Assembly (NCBI GenBank): GCA_001465935.1
Contig: LNKV01000015.1
Span: 124,001-188,000, forward strand
Origin: Clarireedia homoeocarpa
Taxonomy: Eukaryota > Ascomycota > Leotiomycetes > Helotiales > Rutstroemiaceae
Direction: 5' to 3'
Length of the DNA: 64,000 nucleotides
Part shown: positions 44,759 to 57,672 of the stretch, piece after piece
Layout of the letters: every line of letters starts with the position of its first letter
Numbering within the stretch: the stretch's first letter is position 1
Notes under the pieces: generated by a model
What the model saw: only the letters and a program-made list of their open reading frames with translations
Told to the model about the DNA's origin: nothing
Database searches by the model: none
Made by a program: the position numbers and the translations under genes

Positions 44759-47700
44759 ATGGCGCACACATACGAGGTCGGCACAAAGGCATGGCAGCCA
44801 GATGCTACAGAAGGATGGGTGGCTTCGGAATTGGTTTCCAAGACACAGAATGGAGACAAATACATACTGGTCTTTGATCTTGCAAACGGAGAGGTTCGTG
44901 GTCCTAGGTCTTTGCAGGCCTCCACCATATCGTTTTTGGGAAGCCGACGCTGACGTTCACATCTCACTGTAGACCAAGACAATCGAAACAACGGAAGAAG
45001 CTCTAACTGAAGCAAATAACTCCACCCTCCCTCCTCTGATGAACCCTACGATGCTCGAGGCCAGTGACGATTTGACCAATCTTTCACATCTCAACGAGCC
45101 TGCCGGTAAGGTTGATGACTACGTATTTACCATCGCATACTGATAAAATATTGCAGTCTTGCAGGCTATTCGATTACGTTACATGCAGAAAGAAATATAT
45201 ACATACAGTGGTATCGTGCTAATAGCAACTAATCCTTTTGCAAGAGTTGATTCGTTATACGTACCTGGCATGGTGCAAGTTTATGCGGGCAAACAGAGAG
45301 CCACCCAGGCTCCCCATTTGTTTGCTATTGCAGAGGAAGCTTTTGCGTAAGTACATTCAGGATTTGGTCATGGGAGTTGCTCACAATGTTCTAGCGATAT
45401 GTTACGGAGCCAGAGAAATCAGACAATCGTGGTGTCCGGCGAGTCTGGAGCTGGAAAAACAGTCAGTGCCAAATATATTATGCGATATTTTGCTACCAGA
45501 GAATCTCCCGATCAGCCGGGGACGAGGACGAAGCGTGGAACAGAGCAGATGAGCGAAACAGAGGAACGGATTTTAGCCACAAATCCTATCATGGAAGCAT
45601 TCGGAAACGCAAAGACTACAAGAAACGACAATTCTTCCCGGTTCGGAAAATATATCGAGATCATGTTTGATGACAAGACGAATATTATTGGTGCGAAGAT
45701 CCGAACATACCTGCTAGAACGGTCGAGATTGGTGTTCCAACCACTAAAGGAGCGAAATTACCATGTATTCTACCAATTGGTTGCAGGAGCTACAGAGACC
45801 GAGACGAAGGAGCTAGATCTAAAGCCCGTGGAACAATTCGATTATCTCAACCAGGGCAGTTCTCCGACTATTGATGGCGTGGATGACAAGGCAGAGTTTG
45901 AGGCTCTGAAGAAGTCTTTGGCAACTATCGGAGTGGATGCTGCTCAACAGTCAGAGATATTCAAACTACTTGCAGCATTGCTTCATTTAGGTGACGTCAA
46001 AATCACTGCTTCAAGAACAGATTCCGTGCTTGCTCCTACGGAACCCTCATTACTGAAGGCAACGGCTCTACTTGGAGTAGACCCCAACGAGTTTGCGAAG
46101 TGGACAGTGAAGAAGCAGTTGATTACAAGGGGCGAGAAAATCACATCAAACTTGACGCAGCAGCAAGCAATCGTTGTGAGAGATTCGGTCGCTAAATTCG
46201 TCTATTCCAGCCTCTTCGACTGGCTTGTTGACAGTATCAACCATGCACTGGCTACAGAAGAAGTTTTAGCTAGAGTAAAGACTTTCATTGGAGTGTTGGA
46301 TATCTATGGGTTCGAGCATTTCGCCAAGAATTCTTTCGAACAATTCTGTATCAATTATGCAAACGAAAAGCTTCAACAGGAATTCAACGCTCATGTCTTC
46401 AAATTGGAGCAGGAAGAGTATCTCAGAGAGCAAATCGATTGGACTTTTATCGACTTTTCTGACAACCAGCCATGTATCGATTTAATCGAAGGGAAGCTTG
46501 GTATATTATCGTTACTTGACGAAGAGTCCAGGCTGCCTATGGGCTCAGACGAGCAGTTTGTGACCAAGCTACATCATAATTACGCCGCGGACAAGAACAA
46601 ATTCTATAAGAAGCCGCGTTTCGGCAAATCGGCCTTTACTGTCTGTCATTACGCTATCGATGTTACTTACGAATCGGACGGATTTATTGACAAAAATCGT
46701 GATACCGTCCCTGATGAACACATGGCTATCCTTAAAGCGTCATCCAATAAATTCTTGGGCCAAGTCTTAGACGCCGCTTCAGCTGTGCGAGAAAAGGACA
46801 CTGCTTCTGCGACAACATCAAGCGCGACGAAGCCCACTCCTGGGCGGCGCATTGGTGTTGCTGTCAACCGCAAACCTACATTGGGGGGTATCTTCAAATC
46901 CTCCTTGATCGAATTGATGGGCACCATCAATGGCACCGATGTGCATTACATTCGATGCATCAAACCCAATGAAGCCAAAGAGGCATGGGTATTTGAGGGG
47001 CCCATGGTTCTGAGTCAGTTGCGAGCATGTGGTGTGCTTGAGACCGTCAGGATCAGTTGTGCGGGTTATCCTACGCGATGGACATACGAAGAATTTGCTC
47101 TGCGTTACTACATGCTGACTCCTTCCTCCTCATGGACATCAGAAATTCGCGATATGGCCAACAAGATTCTAACAAAAGCTCTTGGTAGCAGCAGCGAGGG
47201 TGGCATGGATAAGTATCAACTCGGTTTGACCAAAATCTTCTTCCGTGCAGGCATGTTGGCGTTTTTGGAGAATTTAAGAACAACTCGACTCAATGACTGC
47301 GCTATCATGATCCAAAAGAACCTTAGGGCCAAGTATTATAGACGCAAATACTTGGATGCTAGAGGTGCAGTCCTCAACTTCCAATCTGTAGTCAGAGGCC
47401 ATTTAGCACGTAAAATTGCTCAGGAAAAGCGGACAGTCAAAGCCGCCACAACGATACAGAGGGTATGGCGTGGTCACAAACAACGCAAGAACTTCTTGGC
47501 TATTCGCAACAATGTTATCCTTGCACAGGCCCTAGCGAAGGGATTCTTGCGTAGAAAAGAAATTATGGAGACCAGGGTCGGCAACGCTGCAGTGATCATT
47601 CAGAGATCATGGCGAGCACGACAATCCATGAAGAAATGGAGAGATTACAGGAAGAAAGTTGTTATCGTTCAAAGTCTGTGGAGAGGTAAGAGAGCCCGTC

Positions 47701-49803
47701 GCGACTACAAGAAGATCCGTGAGGAAGCAAGAGATCTCAAGCAGATCTCTTACAAGCTGGAGAACAAGGTTGTCGAGCTTACCCAATCTCTCGGTACGAT
47801 GAAGAGGGAGAACAAGACCTTGCTAGGCCAAGTGGAGAACTACGAGAACCAGATCAAGTCGTGGAAGAACAGACACAATGCTCTCGAGACACGCTCCAAG
47901 GAACTACAGACAGAGGCGAACCAAGCTGGTATCACCGCGGCACGTCTTGCAGCCATGGAAGAGGAAATGAAGAAGCTACAGCACAACTTCGACGAATCAG
48001 CTGCCAATATCAAGCGCTTACAAGAAGAAGAGAAAGAGCTGAGAGAGTCATTGAGATTATCATCTCTTGAGCTCGAGAAAGCCAAGGAAGAAGGCACCTT
48101 ACACGAGTCTGAAAAGATCACTCTCAGACAGCAGCTAATGGATTTGCAAGATCAACTTGATATGGCAAAACGCGCCGGCCCTATCATGCCAACCAACGGT
48201 GACCTTGCCAACGGTGCTGCCGCCCAACAGCAAGCGAATGGACTTATCAACTTAGTATCGTCGAAGAAACCCAAACGAAGAAGTGCAGGAGCAGAACCGC
48301 GCGAATTGGATCGCTTCAGCGCCGCTTACAATCCCCGACCGGTATCAATGGCTGTCACTGGTAACAGTCTCCATCGCCAGAACCTGTCCGGCTCCACTTT
48401 CCTACCAAGTGTGGATACAATAGAATTTGAGCTGGAAAACCTCTTGGCTGATGAGGAGGGTCTGAACGAGGAGGTGACTCTTGGCTTGATAAGGAACCTC
48501 AAGATACCAAGTCCTACTTCAACACCACCTCCAACTGACAAGGAAGTCCTTTTCCCTTCATACCTCATTAACTTGGTCACCTCAGAAATGTGGAACAATG
48601 GCTTTGTAAAGGAATCCGAAAGATTCCTTGCGAATGTTATGCAGTCCATTCAGCATGAAGTGATGCAGCATGACGGGGAGAAGAATGACAAAATCGATGA
48701 GGCTGTCAACCCTGGTGCTTTCTGGCTGTCCAACGTCCATGAAATGCTCTCCTTCGTCTTCTTGGCTGAAGATTGGTATGAGGCACAGAAGTCTGACAAT
48801 TTTGAGTATGATCGTCTTCTGGATATTGTCAAGCATGACCTCGAAAGCTTAGAATTTAATATCTACCACACATGGATGAAGGCGCTGAAGAGGAAGTTGC
48901 AGAAGATGATTATTCCAGCAATTATTGAATCCCAATCACTACCTGGTTTTGTCACCAATGAGAGCAACAGATTCTTGGGTAAACTTCTCCAGACCAACTC
49001 AGCGCCTGCTTATAGCATGGATAACCTATTGAGCTTGCTCAACAATGTGTTCAAGGCAATGAAGGCCTATTATTTGGAAGACACAATCATCAACCAGACT
49101 GTGACGGAGCTACTTAAATTAGTAGGCGTTACTGCATTCAATGACCTCTTAATGAGGAGGAATTTCTTGTCGTGGAAGCGTGGCCTTCAGATCAACTACA
49201 ACATCACCAGAATTGAAGAATGGTGTAAGAGCCATGATATGCCGGAAGGAACATTACAATTAGAGCATTTGATGGTAAATATTCTAGTTCCTGCTATATT
49301 GACGACCGCTAATAATTTTACAGCAAGCAACCAAGCTCCTGCAATTGAAGAAAGCTACTTTGAATGACATTGAGATTATTCAAGATATTTGCTGGATGCT
49401 CTCGCCCAATCAAATTCAAAAGCTACTCAATCAATACCTGGTTGCAGACTACGAACAGCCTATCAATGGAGAAATTATGAAAGCTGTCGCCTCTCGTGTC
49501 ACCGAGAAGAGTGATGTTCTACTCCTCGCAGCCGTAGATATGGATGATAGTGGCCCATATGAAATCGCTGAACCACGTGTCATTACAGCACTGGAGACAT
49601 ATACCCCTTCTTGTAAGTTCACTTAGCTTATCTCCGACGTACAACCACTAATACGCAATCCAGGGCTCCAAACACCACGATTGAAACGTCTGGCAGAGAT
49701 CGTATCGGCACAAGCAATAGCGCAACAAGAAAAGCTGGACTCTGTCCAAGATGATCTGGCCGAACAGTCCGATGGCGAGATGAACGGCAACGGATCTGCT
49801 TGA
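44759..49803 (+). CDS. MYO2: Class V myosin (Myo2)
   Basis: Actin motor for polarized transport of vesicles and organelles. Six exons (44759-44893, 44973-45105, 45157-45346, 45395-49274, 49324-49612, 49664-49803) give 1588 residues; yeast Myo2 is of similar size. SH3-like N-terminal region KAWQPDATEGWVASEL; the motor has the P-loop GESGAGKT at about 167-174, switch I NDNSSRFGKY, switch II DIYGFEHF, and the actin loop IRCIKPN. IQ repeats with basic helices (about 785-910) bind calmodulin or light chains, followed by a coiled coil (about 930-1075). The cargo-binding DIL globular tail starts about 1210 (PSYLINLVTSEMWNNGF) and runs to the end. The coding sequence is a single large exon with small flanking exons. 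Confidence 0.97.
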
Positions 49804-50931
49804 TTCTAGAAGCGTTTGACTCTTCACTTATCATCTGTCTTCTCTTCTACTGTAGCATCTTCTTTTTCCACATCCACCAGTCTAGCAAGATCTCTTTTTC
49901 GGAGCTGTGTGCCACGGCTTTGGAGAGCCTTTTGTATAGGGGCATTATTGGGTTCTTATCAAGGAGCATTCGCAGAGCTGGGGACATCATCTTGATTGAT
50001 TGTTAGCGTATAATTTCTTTGGGCTCGCGAGGCCTAATTCATGACGAAAAAAACTCATTGGAATCTTCCTCTTTCTTGTTCCCTTCTCTTGCTCTCTTGG
50101 TCTCCTTGGATCTTCGTAGATGTTACACGTCACAAGAAAGAAAGGTATTTTGACTTTGAAAGTGCCGATGTGTGTAAGATTTCCCGAGAGGATTTTCTTG
50201 CGGTGATATCTTTTTTATTTTCTGTAACATGTTCCTAATTTCTCTTATTATCTTCTGTGTGAGATTAACTATCTCGTTTTGTTTTTTCTTTTGTTTCTAT
50301 CCTTTTTTATACAACAAAAACAACCTCGCGAGTTTAGGGATATGGGGGGAAGGGGGCAAATAAACATGCGATGATATTGATGAGTAGAATAAAACAAAGA
50401 GCAAATCTTTACTTTCTTTCTTTCTTTCTTTAGAAAGACGTAAGTGGGCTGTCAGATAGTGTAGGTAGAGAGAATTGAAATGAAGTTTTAAAATCTGGAA
50501 TCTGGAATTTGGGATCGTGAGTCACTGGTAATGCTGCTAGCATGAATGCGAATTACTTTATTTGAGGGTAGGATTGTGGAGGATGTATGAGGTGATATAT
50601 CGTTTAGTGGGAGTGTATAATATAACTGGAGACTAGTGTGCTGAATAGAGAGAGGGTTTACACAATATCGGCCGGCGTCTTAAAATGTGTATGGACAGGA
50701 AATCGAAAAGATTTGCTTAACTTAGAGAATATAGTTGACATTTTTTACTCCATGTAACGTAACAGGCTTTCTGATATTTGCAGCTGCTTCCCTTCCCCAC
50801 TGTCCAATTTGATCCCCCTGTCTACGCTCCCAGTATAATAACAATCATACAATTCTCAACCATCTTTCTTACTCTAACATTCTCTATTTTCCAATCTATA
50901 CAGGCTTCTATCACCTCCCGGCACGTCACAT
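49804..50931. other. Intergenic, convergent MYO2 / P450
   Basis: 1128 bp. Mostly 3' UTR-like T-rich sequence with a TTTC run (50417-50433). No gene seen. Confidence 0.5.
50417..50433. repeat. (TTTC)n microsatellite
   Basis: About four copies of TTTC in the MYO2/P450 spacer. Confidence 0.8.
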
Positions 50932-53215
50932 TCATACCACTCTCCTCCTAATCCTAACTCTCGTATCCACCATTGGTTTCGCCATCGCACTCGTACGCTT
51001 CATCTCCGGAATCGTCCACTTCCCCTTCATTCCCGCCGCGGGCTCAATCTCCCAAAACATCAGTATCCCCGCAACCATAGCCAGACATTCCCGTTCTGCG
51101 TATAATCTTCCTTTGCACATGCTGCCGCCGCCACCATATGGACGGATGGTGCCCGGATCTGTGGATTTCTTGTCGGGGGTGAGGAAGCGCGTGGGGTTGA
51201 ATGTGGTGGGTGAGGAGAAGTAGGCCGGGTCTTGCATGTGCAGGTTGTGAGGGATGGTGACGTGTTCGTTTGCGGGAAGGTAGTAGGAGGTTTTGTCGTT
51301 GTTGTCGGTGCTGGCGGTGGATATAGTGATGGGGTTGGAGATTTTGCGGACGGAAAGCGGTTGGTTACTGAGGCGGAGAGATTCAAAATAGGTGGATTTG
51401 AAGAGGGGGCAGTTTTTGGAGAGACCTTCGTGGGAGAGGTGCAGCTTGGGCGCTTCGGTGAAAGAACCGATTGTTTCGCCTGGGGTGATAGTTACATAAG
51501 GTGCGATTTCGGTGAGAATTTCGGAGAGGAGGCCGGGCGTGGAGAGAATATAGAGAACGTGCCAGTAAACGAGGAGTGTGGAGTTGATTACTAGGGCCCA
51601 GATGATCTGGAGTGTAATATTAGGACATGTGCAGGGAAGTAGAGGAGATGGAGGAAAGACTTACAGAGATATCTGCACGCTCCTCGGGTGCTAGGCCGGC
51701 ATCTAGTTTGAGGTTAGAAAGTAATGATATCAATCCTGCAAAATTGCTTACTTCTAAAGGCTTCATGTCTCTTCATGATGAAATCGCTAATATCATCCAT
51801 ATCACCCCAAGATGGGTCGACATGTTTACCATCCACCGACGCATCGAGTGCTTTGTGAAACTTCGTCATGCTATCCCAAGCTTGACTTCTAGCAAAATAA
51901 GCTCTGGCAACGGAAGGCCACGGAGTCCACCATGGTAAGCCGGCCATGAAGTACATCATTCCATCGTCCAGGTCATAGATATCGTGGAGGACGTGGGGAC
52001 AGTTTTCTAGCAATGCACGACCAAATACACTCGGAACAGAAGCATGACCCATAACATCTCGTACTAGAGCCATGAGGTCAACTTCCATCTCTTTGCTGGA
52101 GATATATTCGGCATTTGCGTATCGTTCCCATGGCTGCTGATCAATGGGACTTTCCACAAATGAAACCATCTGTGGGATGAGCTTTTCCAGGTTGTTGGTA
52201 GTGTTGTCGAGCATCCTACTCAGATATGGCTCTTTCATGAGATAACCAAAGAGTTTGTTTAGGTTCTGCATGGTGGGCTCAGTTAGGCATGGCTGGGACA
52301 ATGCGTCGGTCAAAGACTTACCTCCCAGTGCTCAATATACTTCTTCTCTGATGATTTTGGTAGGCCAAAGAACTATAGCTCGGTCAATCCCATGAATGAT
52401 GATAACTCAGTGGGCTGGAGGCTTACCTTTACACTCAATTCCCAGGCAACTGGAATGAAGGAAACATCTGATTCTTTTTGTTGCATAACACTGAGAGAAA
52501 TTAGTGGTAGTCAAGAAAGCAGACTTCTTGAGACCTACTTTTTGACAAGATCGGGATTTGATACTGCGGGGTATCAGTTAGTTGTTGTACAGAAGAAAGT
52601 AGGACTTGACATACTGATATTATGGCTTGTGCCTCCAACATTAAGTGCGAATATGCCTTGTCGAATGTTAGCAAGGCTCGAGTAACTACCGGCTACACCA
52701 TGGATGATGCTCGACGTAGAAGAGAAGTAATCCCCCACAACTCGACATCTGGAAGCAGCAGCCGCATGCTCAACTCACCATGGGCACTTTGATCCCTGCA
52801 CCACGGTTAACAACCACATACTTCTCTAACCTGCGGGTTCACCTACCTAGCCTCAGTCATCAATTTTGCCGGATCCCGGAGACTAAAATGACAATCTCAT
52901 CAGCTTGCGTGTCCTCTGGTACTTTCCAAGCCTTTTCCTAACTGCTACATACAATGAAATCGTATGACCAATCCCAGGAACCCAATATGCTGGCATCCAG
53001 ACCGTCTGGCCATTCTTATCTTTCAACAGGCTCGACGGCCTTTCACTCAGTTGGCGTGTTGCAAGTATAGCAATAGCTGATGCGAGGAATATTGTTAGGA
53101 TAATGTGTAAAGGGGCTACCCCCGAAGAGCGAATGACATTAAGCGTTCCGGTAATGAAACCTGACGGCTCTGGCGCCGGTGGAATTTCCAAAAGCGGTTT
53201 GTGGAAGTCGTCCAT
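50932..53215 (-). CDS. Cytochrome P450
   Basis: Microsomal-type P450 of the CYP7/8-like kind; substrate unknown. Ten exons join in phase to 574 residues: 53215-52953, 52882-52847, 52795-52779, 52656-52615, 52563-52539, 52490-52427, 52372-52322, 52265-51752, 51702-51665, 51606-50932. One N-terminal membrane helix (LHIILTIFLASAIAILATR) is followed by AYWVPGIGHTISF, RDQSAHGIFALNVGGTSHNI and FFGLPKSSEKKYIEHWE. The ExxR of helix K is in YFESLRLSN at about 424. The heme-thiolate Cys is at about 514 in RPYGGGGSMCKGR. In the heme loop the usual Phe is Tyr and the position before the Gly after Cys is Lys. Exon 3 is 17 nt. The donor after HTIS is taken at GTATGT, which restores the family's SFxRDP order. 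It shares a 333-bp divergent promoter with HAM1. Confidence 0.9.
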
Positions 53216-53548
53216 TTTTTGAATAAAGAGATGGGTTTCAGAAGAATATGTACTCCAGGACAACTGACATATTGTAAATTGATTACTTGGAATTAACGTC
53301 AAGACGTGTTTGGATGCTCTAGAGAGTTGGGTTTGGATGGATGAATTTCATGGGTGTCTCGAGCCACCAAGGGTTTTTGAATGACATGGGACGAATGAAG
53401 GAAGATCTGCGTTTACCTCGACCACAACACGATATTCTTTAGCATTTCTGCTTTACTAGACATATTCTCAGAAGGTAACATAGAACATAGATATCTTCTC
53501 AGCCGACTTCTTATCAGTTCCTTGGGAACTACTTGGTCCACCGTCATA
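53216..53548. promoter_or_regulatory. Shared divergent promoter, P450 / HAM1
   Basis: Only 333 bp separate the two start codons, so the control regions must overlap or abut. No specific factor site was identified. Confidence 0.45.
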
Positions 53549-54397
53549 ATGGCACCACCCAAAACCCTCAATTTCATAACCGGCAACAAAAACAAGCTCA
53601 CCGAAGTAAAAGCCATTCTCGGAGACACAATCGAGCTTCAGAGTCAAAAGCTAGACCTCGTTGAAATCCAGGGTTCGATCGAGGAGATTTCTAGCGATAA
53701 ATGTCGACGGGCTGCTGAAATTGTCAGACTTCCTTGAACCAAACCCCGTCATGTGCTTGCTTCATGCTAACATTGAAGACAGATTAAAGGCCCAGTTCTG
53801 GTAGAAGATACATGTTTATGTTTCAATGCTTTGAAAGAACTTCCTGGCCCTTATATGTAAGATGGCTCTTTACTGGCGAAGATAGTTTGCGCGAGGAGGA
53901 ATGCTAATGGTGTCTGGTCAGAAAATGGTTCTTAGATGCTCTTGGTCACAAGGGTTTGAACGATATGCTTGCTGGATTTGAGGACAAGTCCGCCCAAGCA
54001 GTCTGCACATTTGCATACTGTGAAGGCCCAGGTCACGAACCTATTATATTCCAAGGAAGAACAGATGTTTGTGCTCACTTTCTCTAGATCAGGAAAGTTT
54101 TTTGACATTTTACAGGGCAAGATAGTACCTGCCAGAGGTCCTTCAAATTTTGGTATATCCTTATTCTAATCCCTTGAACCAAACGGGCCCATCTGTGCTA
54201 ACACTTTTCCCCCTATAGGATGGGATCCTATATTCGAGTATGATGGCAAGACGTAAGTCACCCTTCCCGTATCCCTTATGCGCCTCTGACAAGTCATACT
54301 CCATAGATACGCCGAGATGGAGAAAGTAGAGAAGAACAAAATCTCCCACAGATTCCGCGCGCTCGAGAAATTGAAGACCTGGCTCCAAGAAGCTTAG
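53549..54397 (+). CDS. HAM1: Inosine triphosphate pyrophosphatase
   Basis: House-cleaning NTPase that removes ITP, XTP and dITP from the nucleotide pool. Six exons (53549-53722, 53783-53856, 53922-54066, 54116-54152, 54219-54252, 54307-54397) give 184 residues, the family length. Motifs: N-terminal NFITGNKNKLTEV, the SSDKCRRAAE helix, GPVLVEDTCLCFNALK (general base Asp), GPYIKWFLDALG, the metal-binding region VCTFAYCEG, the GWDPIFEYDG and KNKISHRFRALEK signatures. It ends WLQEA. The stop lies 57 bp from the convergent AK6 stop, so the transcripts almost certainly overlap. Confidence 0.96.
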
Positions 54398-54454
54398 AAA
54401 AGCTCCAATCAATAGATAAATCCCTAAAAATTGTTCCACTGCAGCTCCTTCCCA

Positions 54455-55132
54455 CTACGCATCCTCAACATGATCTTTCTTCCACTGCTTTATCCAACCC
54501 TCGATTCTCTCCACATTACTCTCCATCTCCTCGCTAGTATCGCTTCTCAACTCGACTACGATTTCCTCATCATAACTTTCCCTCGCTTCCTCCAACAGGA
54601 CCTCCATGATTTCCGCATCTAGGTTCTCCTGCAGTTTGGCTTCCGGGTAGTTCCTGGCTCGCACCTCTCATTAATACTTGTATTCCTGCCATAATACGCA
54701 AACTACATACCTCGACTTCAATCGATCATAAAGCAAAGTCGAATCCACCCTCAACACAACCACCAGATCGATCCAACTTTGCGGAAACAGATCGCACGCA
54801 TGCCAATCAAGTATATACCCTCCTTTTTTCACATCCTCTTCTATCTCATCCAGTAGCTAATTGCGCAAAAACACATGTTAGCCAAGCTCTATCGCTCCTC
54901 CAATCGAGGCACATAATCTAGGGCTAAAGCATACCTTATCCTCATCCACGATCCAGCTCTTCATTTCCTCGTCCCAGCCCTCATGACACCCCTTCTCCTT
55001 GACCACGTCATTGATACTCAGATGTTTCAATCCCGTACTCTCAGCCAACACTTCACAGTGCGTCGTCTTCCCCACACCAGGTGTGCCAGTTATGATTATG
55101 TTCGGCTGCGTGCGCTCCGGAGTGTTTCCCAT
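54455..55132 (-). CDS. FAP7: Adenylate kinase isoenzyme 6 / Fap7
   Basis: Nuclear adenylate kinase-like NTPase needed for 18S rRNA 3' maturation with ribosomal protein uS11. Three exons (55132-54935, 54856-54711, 54653-54455) give 180 residues. Walker A is GTPGVGKTT at about 16-24. Next come INDVVKEKG, the NMP-bind-like segment WDEEMKSWIVDEDK, LLDEIEEDVKKGGYILDWHA with Asp-Trp-His typical of AK6, FPQSWIDLVVVLR, and RLKSRNYPEAKLQENLDAEI, then an acidic C-terminal helix. It faces HAM1 tail to tail. Confidence 0.95.
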
Positions 55133-55682
55133 CTTGTCTTGCTTGAATTTCTCAGCTCACGATTGGTTTTAAGTGGTTCGTCGTTCTTGTGATAAGATAT
55201 AGTCGGTTCCAATGTTACCTTTGGGTTTTAACTAAGGAGTAATGAGTGCGACGTCTGGCTTAGGATATCGTTGAATTTTGGTTCGAAGGTCCAGGTTGGA
55301 ATGGCCTTTGCGCGCCTAAACCGGTCATTGTAGATAGAGTACGGCTCTGCAAAAAAGTTCACGAAAATTCTTATCGAAGAAGGCGGGGCTTATCAGCACG
55401 TGTTTTTGGGACTTCTAAAAATGGACAGCAGTTGACTTTGACTTGCAAGTCATAATAAACCTCCGACTAAATTCCATTCATGAGTATGTGCAAATACAAT
55501 GGATGTCATGTCTTATTTGGTATTGTGCATCTACTGAGGGTGTAAAAAATTCAGCTATTATATGAAGCAATTCTACTTGCAAAAGTATTATGTGATGCAA
55601 TGCACTGAGCTTTTCGTTGATATCCAGACCAGGCTGTTTCCATATCCATAGGTCGCACAACCTGCATTGCTGATTTCTATTC
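55133..55682. other. Intergenic
   Basis: 550 bp between FAP7 and the SNF1 beta-subunit gene, both minus strand. Promoter of FAP7 plus 3' flank of the beta subunit. A minus frame that continues from the beta-subunit exon past its donor into 55478 is intron read-through and not coding. Confidence 0.5.
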
Positions 55683-57220
55683 TCAGTCCTCCCCTGTAGG
55701 TTTGTACATGATTGTTGTAACATACTAGTAGAAGTATTAGCAGATTTAAGAATACAAGATCTTTTAGCAAACCATACCTTTCTCTTATATCTTGTGGTAG
55801 CCGAAACAGCAAGAACATTGTTCTTAATACTGCTTGTAGCTAAGTGATTTAGAACAGTGTGGTTGGGCATGGTCAAAACACTGTTATCATCTTTCATCGG
55901 AGTAGCGGCATTCAGGATCGGTTTTCCTAAGAAACCAGGTAAACTTGGAGGAGATGGTAGCTTGTCTATCGCCGCAATTGCGTATTGATATGCCTCAGAA
56001 TCTTCGGGCTTGTCCATATCTATAAGATACTGCGGAATCTGAGATGTGTATTGACCCTCGGGAGTTACGGGTTTCATCCTTGACGCAGGCTTTGGCTCTG
56101 CTTTTTCTTCCGATGGGGTAGGTTCAGCTTGAGGTGCCTCAGCATTATTTGCTCCTCCTCCTATTGGATCGTTAGGAATCTCTGAGGGTGTCTCATCTCG
56201 AGGTAAATCGTCGGCGCTGACTTCGATATAATTGACGAGGTTGTTGCCAAAGTCGACTGTCGTAGGCAATAATGTTGAACATTTCATAGCGCCATCCACA
56301 ATAAAACGAACATGATGCGTTCCAGGTCGTACATGTATAGTAGCTCTTAAAAGTCCCGGCTCTCCTTCTCTGTGAAACGTCAGCAATAGGCATCAAAGAA
56401 TGACGGCTAAAATGAGTGCGCCGCAAGCGCGACTGAGCTCCACCTACACTGGATGTAACCTATGCTTCTTATTCCATTGGAAAATTGTACCAGTTACATA
56501 AACCTTGTCACCACCTTCTCTCCATTCAAATATTGTTGGTACGGTTGCCTTTGTTTTGTCGAATGGAAGCTCCGAGTCTTCTTCTTCGTCTATAGTGTTG
56601 TTGCTGAGTGCAGAGGCTCGTCGCGGAAGTGGATCGTTGTCTAACGTTTCTATATCTAATATTGGCGCATCGACATTCTCCGTAGGTGCGATTATGGGTG
56701 ATCCAGGTGTATGCACCTCCTCCTCAATTGGGAGAGGAAGTCTTGGGGGTCTTGTGAGATGATAGGACATGTCTTGCAAAGGTAGCCCAGATGGGTCGAT
56801 GGATTGGGAGTGGGACAGAGAATCGGAGTGAGTTCTCAATGATTTGGAATCGTAATAGGATGAGGGCATGGGAACATCGACGGGCTTAGTTGGCTGATCT
56901 CTCACGTCGATCCTTTCAGTTGGCGGTTCATCTTTGGGTTGTATGCTCGTTTGAGGATCTTTCTCTTGGAATGATGTACCGAGTTGCCCGGCGGGGTGTG
57001 ATTGGGAGTTGCGTGGGCGGTGTGTGACGTTGGAACCATGAGCTTGTGCTAACGATGGTTCAGCTCTCGCGGCAGTCCTTTGCGAGTGTATCAGATTCCT
57101 GGGATCTCTACGAGCTGAGGAGGTTTTCGATGTGTCATAGTTGTGACCCGAAGGTGAATGAGAGTGTGAATGTGATGCCGAAGTAGTTGGCCTCGTGCTG
57201 GTAGAAGGCGTGTTTCCCAT
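55683..57220 (-). CDS. SNF1 kinase beta subunit (Sip2/Gal83, AMPK beta)
   Basis: Scaffold and localisation subunit of SNF1/AMPK. Three exons (57220-56448, 56369-55778, 55724-55683) give 468 residues. The start at 57220 is chosen over an ATG 33 bp upstream because it gives MGNTPSTS, an N-myristoylation signal known in this family. Residues 5-240 are disordered, Ser/His/Pro-rich. The glycogen-binding module (CBM48) runs from about 242: TIFEWREGGDKVYVTGTIFQ and RATIHVRPGTHHVRFIVDG. The ASC domain is near the C-terminus (SQIPQYLID, LPSPPSLPGFLGKPILN, NHTVLNHLATSSIKNNVLAV), and the final short exon supplies YVTTIMYKPTGED, the usual beta-strand end. Confidence 0.94.
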
Positions 57221-57394
57221 GATGATTGCGATCGGGTGATTCAATAAGTGCACTCAGGATGCATTCTGGCCGGGTGGGAGTCTTTTCATAAAAAGGCTAA
57301 AAGATGGTTTGCAATTGGAAGGAAACGATGAAGCTATTGGGAGCGGGAGCGCGATGGGGGAAAGGGGAATAATGGGTAGTCGTAGTAAATGGAT

Positions 57395-57419
57395 GGATTG
57401 ATTGATTGATTGATTGATT
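57395..57419. repeat. (GATT)n microsatellite
   Basis: Five to six GATT copies upstream of the beta-subunit gene. Confidence 0.85.
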
Positions 57420-57672
57420 AGGTGAATAAAAAGCGTGGATTTGTAAATATGGATAAATTAAGAGATCTGTAAAGACATCAAATCAAAAAAGGAACGAGAA
57501 AATGAATGAACATGTACTTATTTGGGTAAAGAGGATATTCCCAAGAACGTGAGGCTTTTTCTTTATTTGCAATGTGAAAAGAACTTTTTTATTATGGAAA
57601 AGTCGTAAATTTATGGTGTTGAAGCGCAACGCAAACAGTAACTAGATTTCCTTGAAAGAGCTGAAATCCGAA

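Noticed and set aside
52600..52960. Longer P450 exon reading SYSSLANIRQG and an alternative 40-nt intron after VRKRLG
   Set aside because: Both read in frame, but the alternatives (acceptor after ACAAG with a CTAAC branch, and donor GTATGT after HTIS) give normal intron lengths and restore the family order SFLRDP ... SAHGIFALNVGG.
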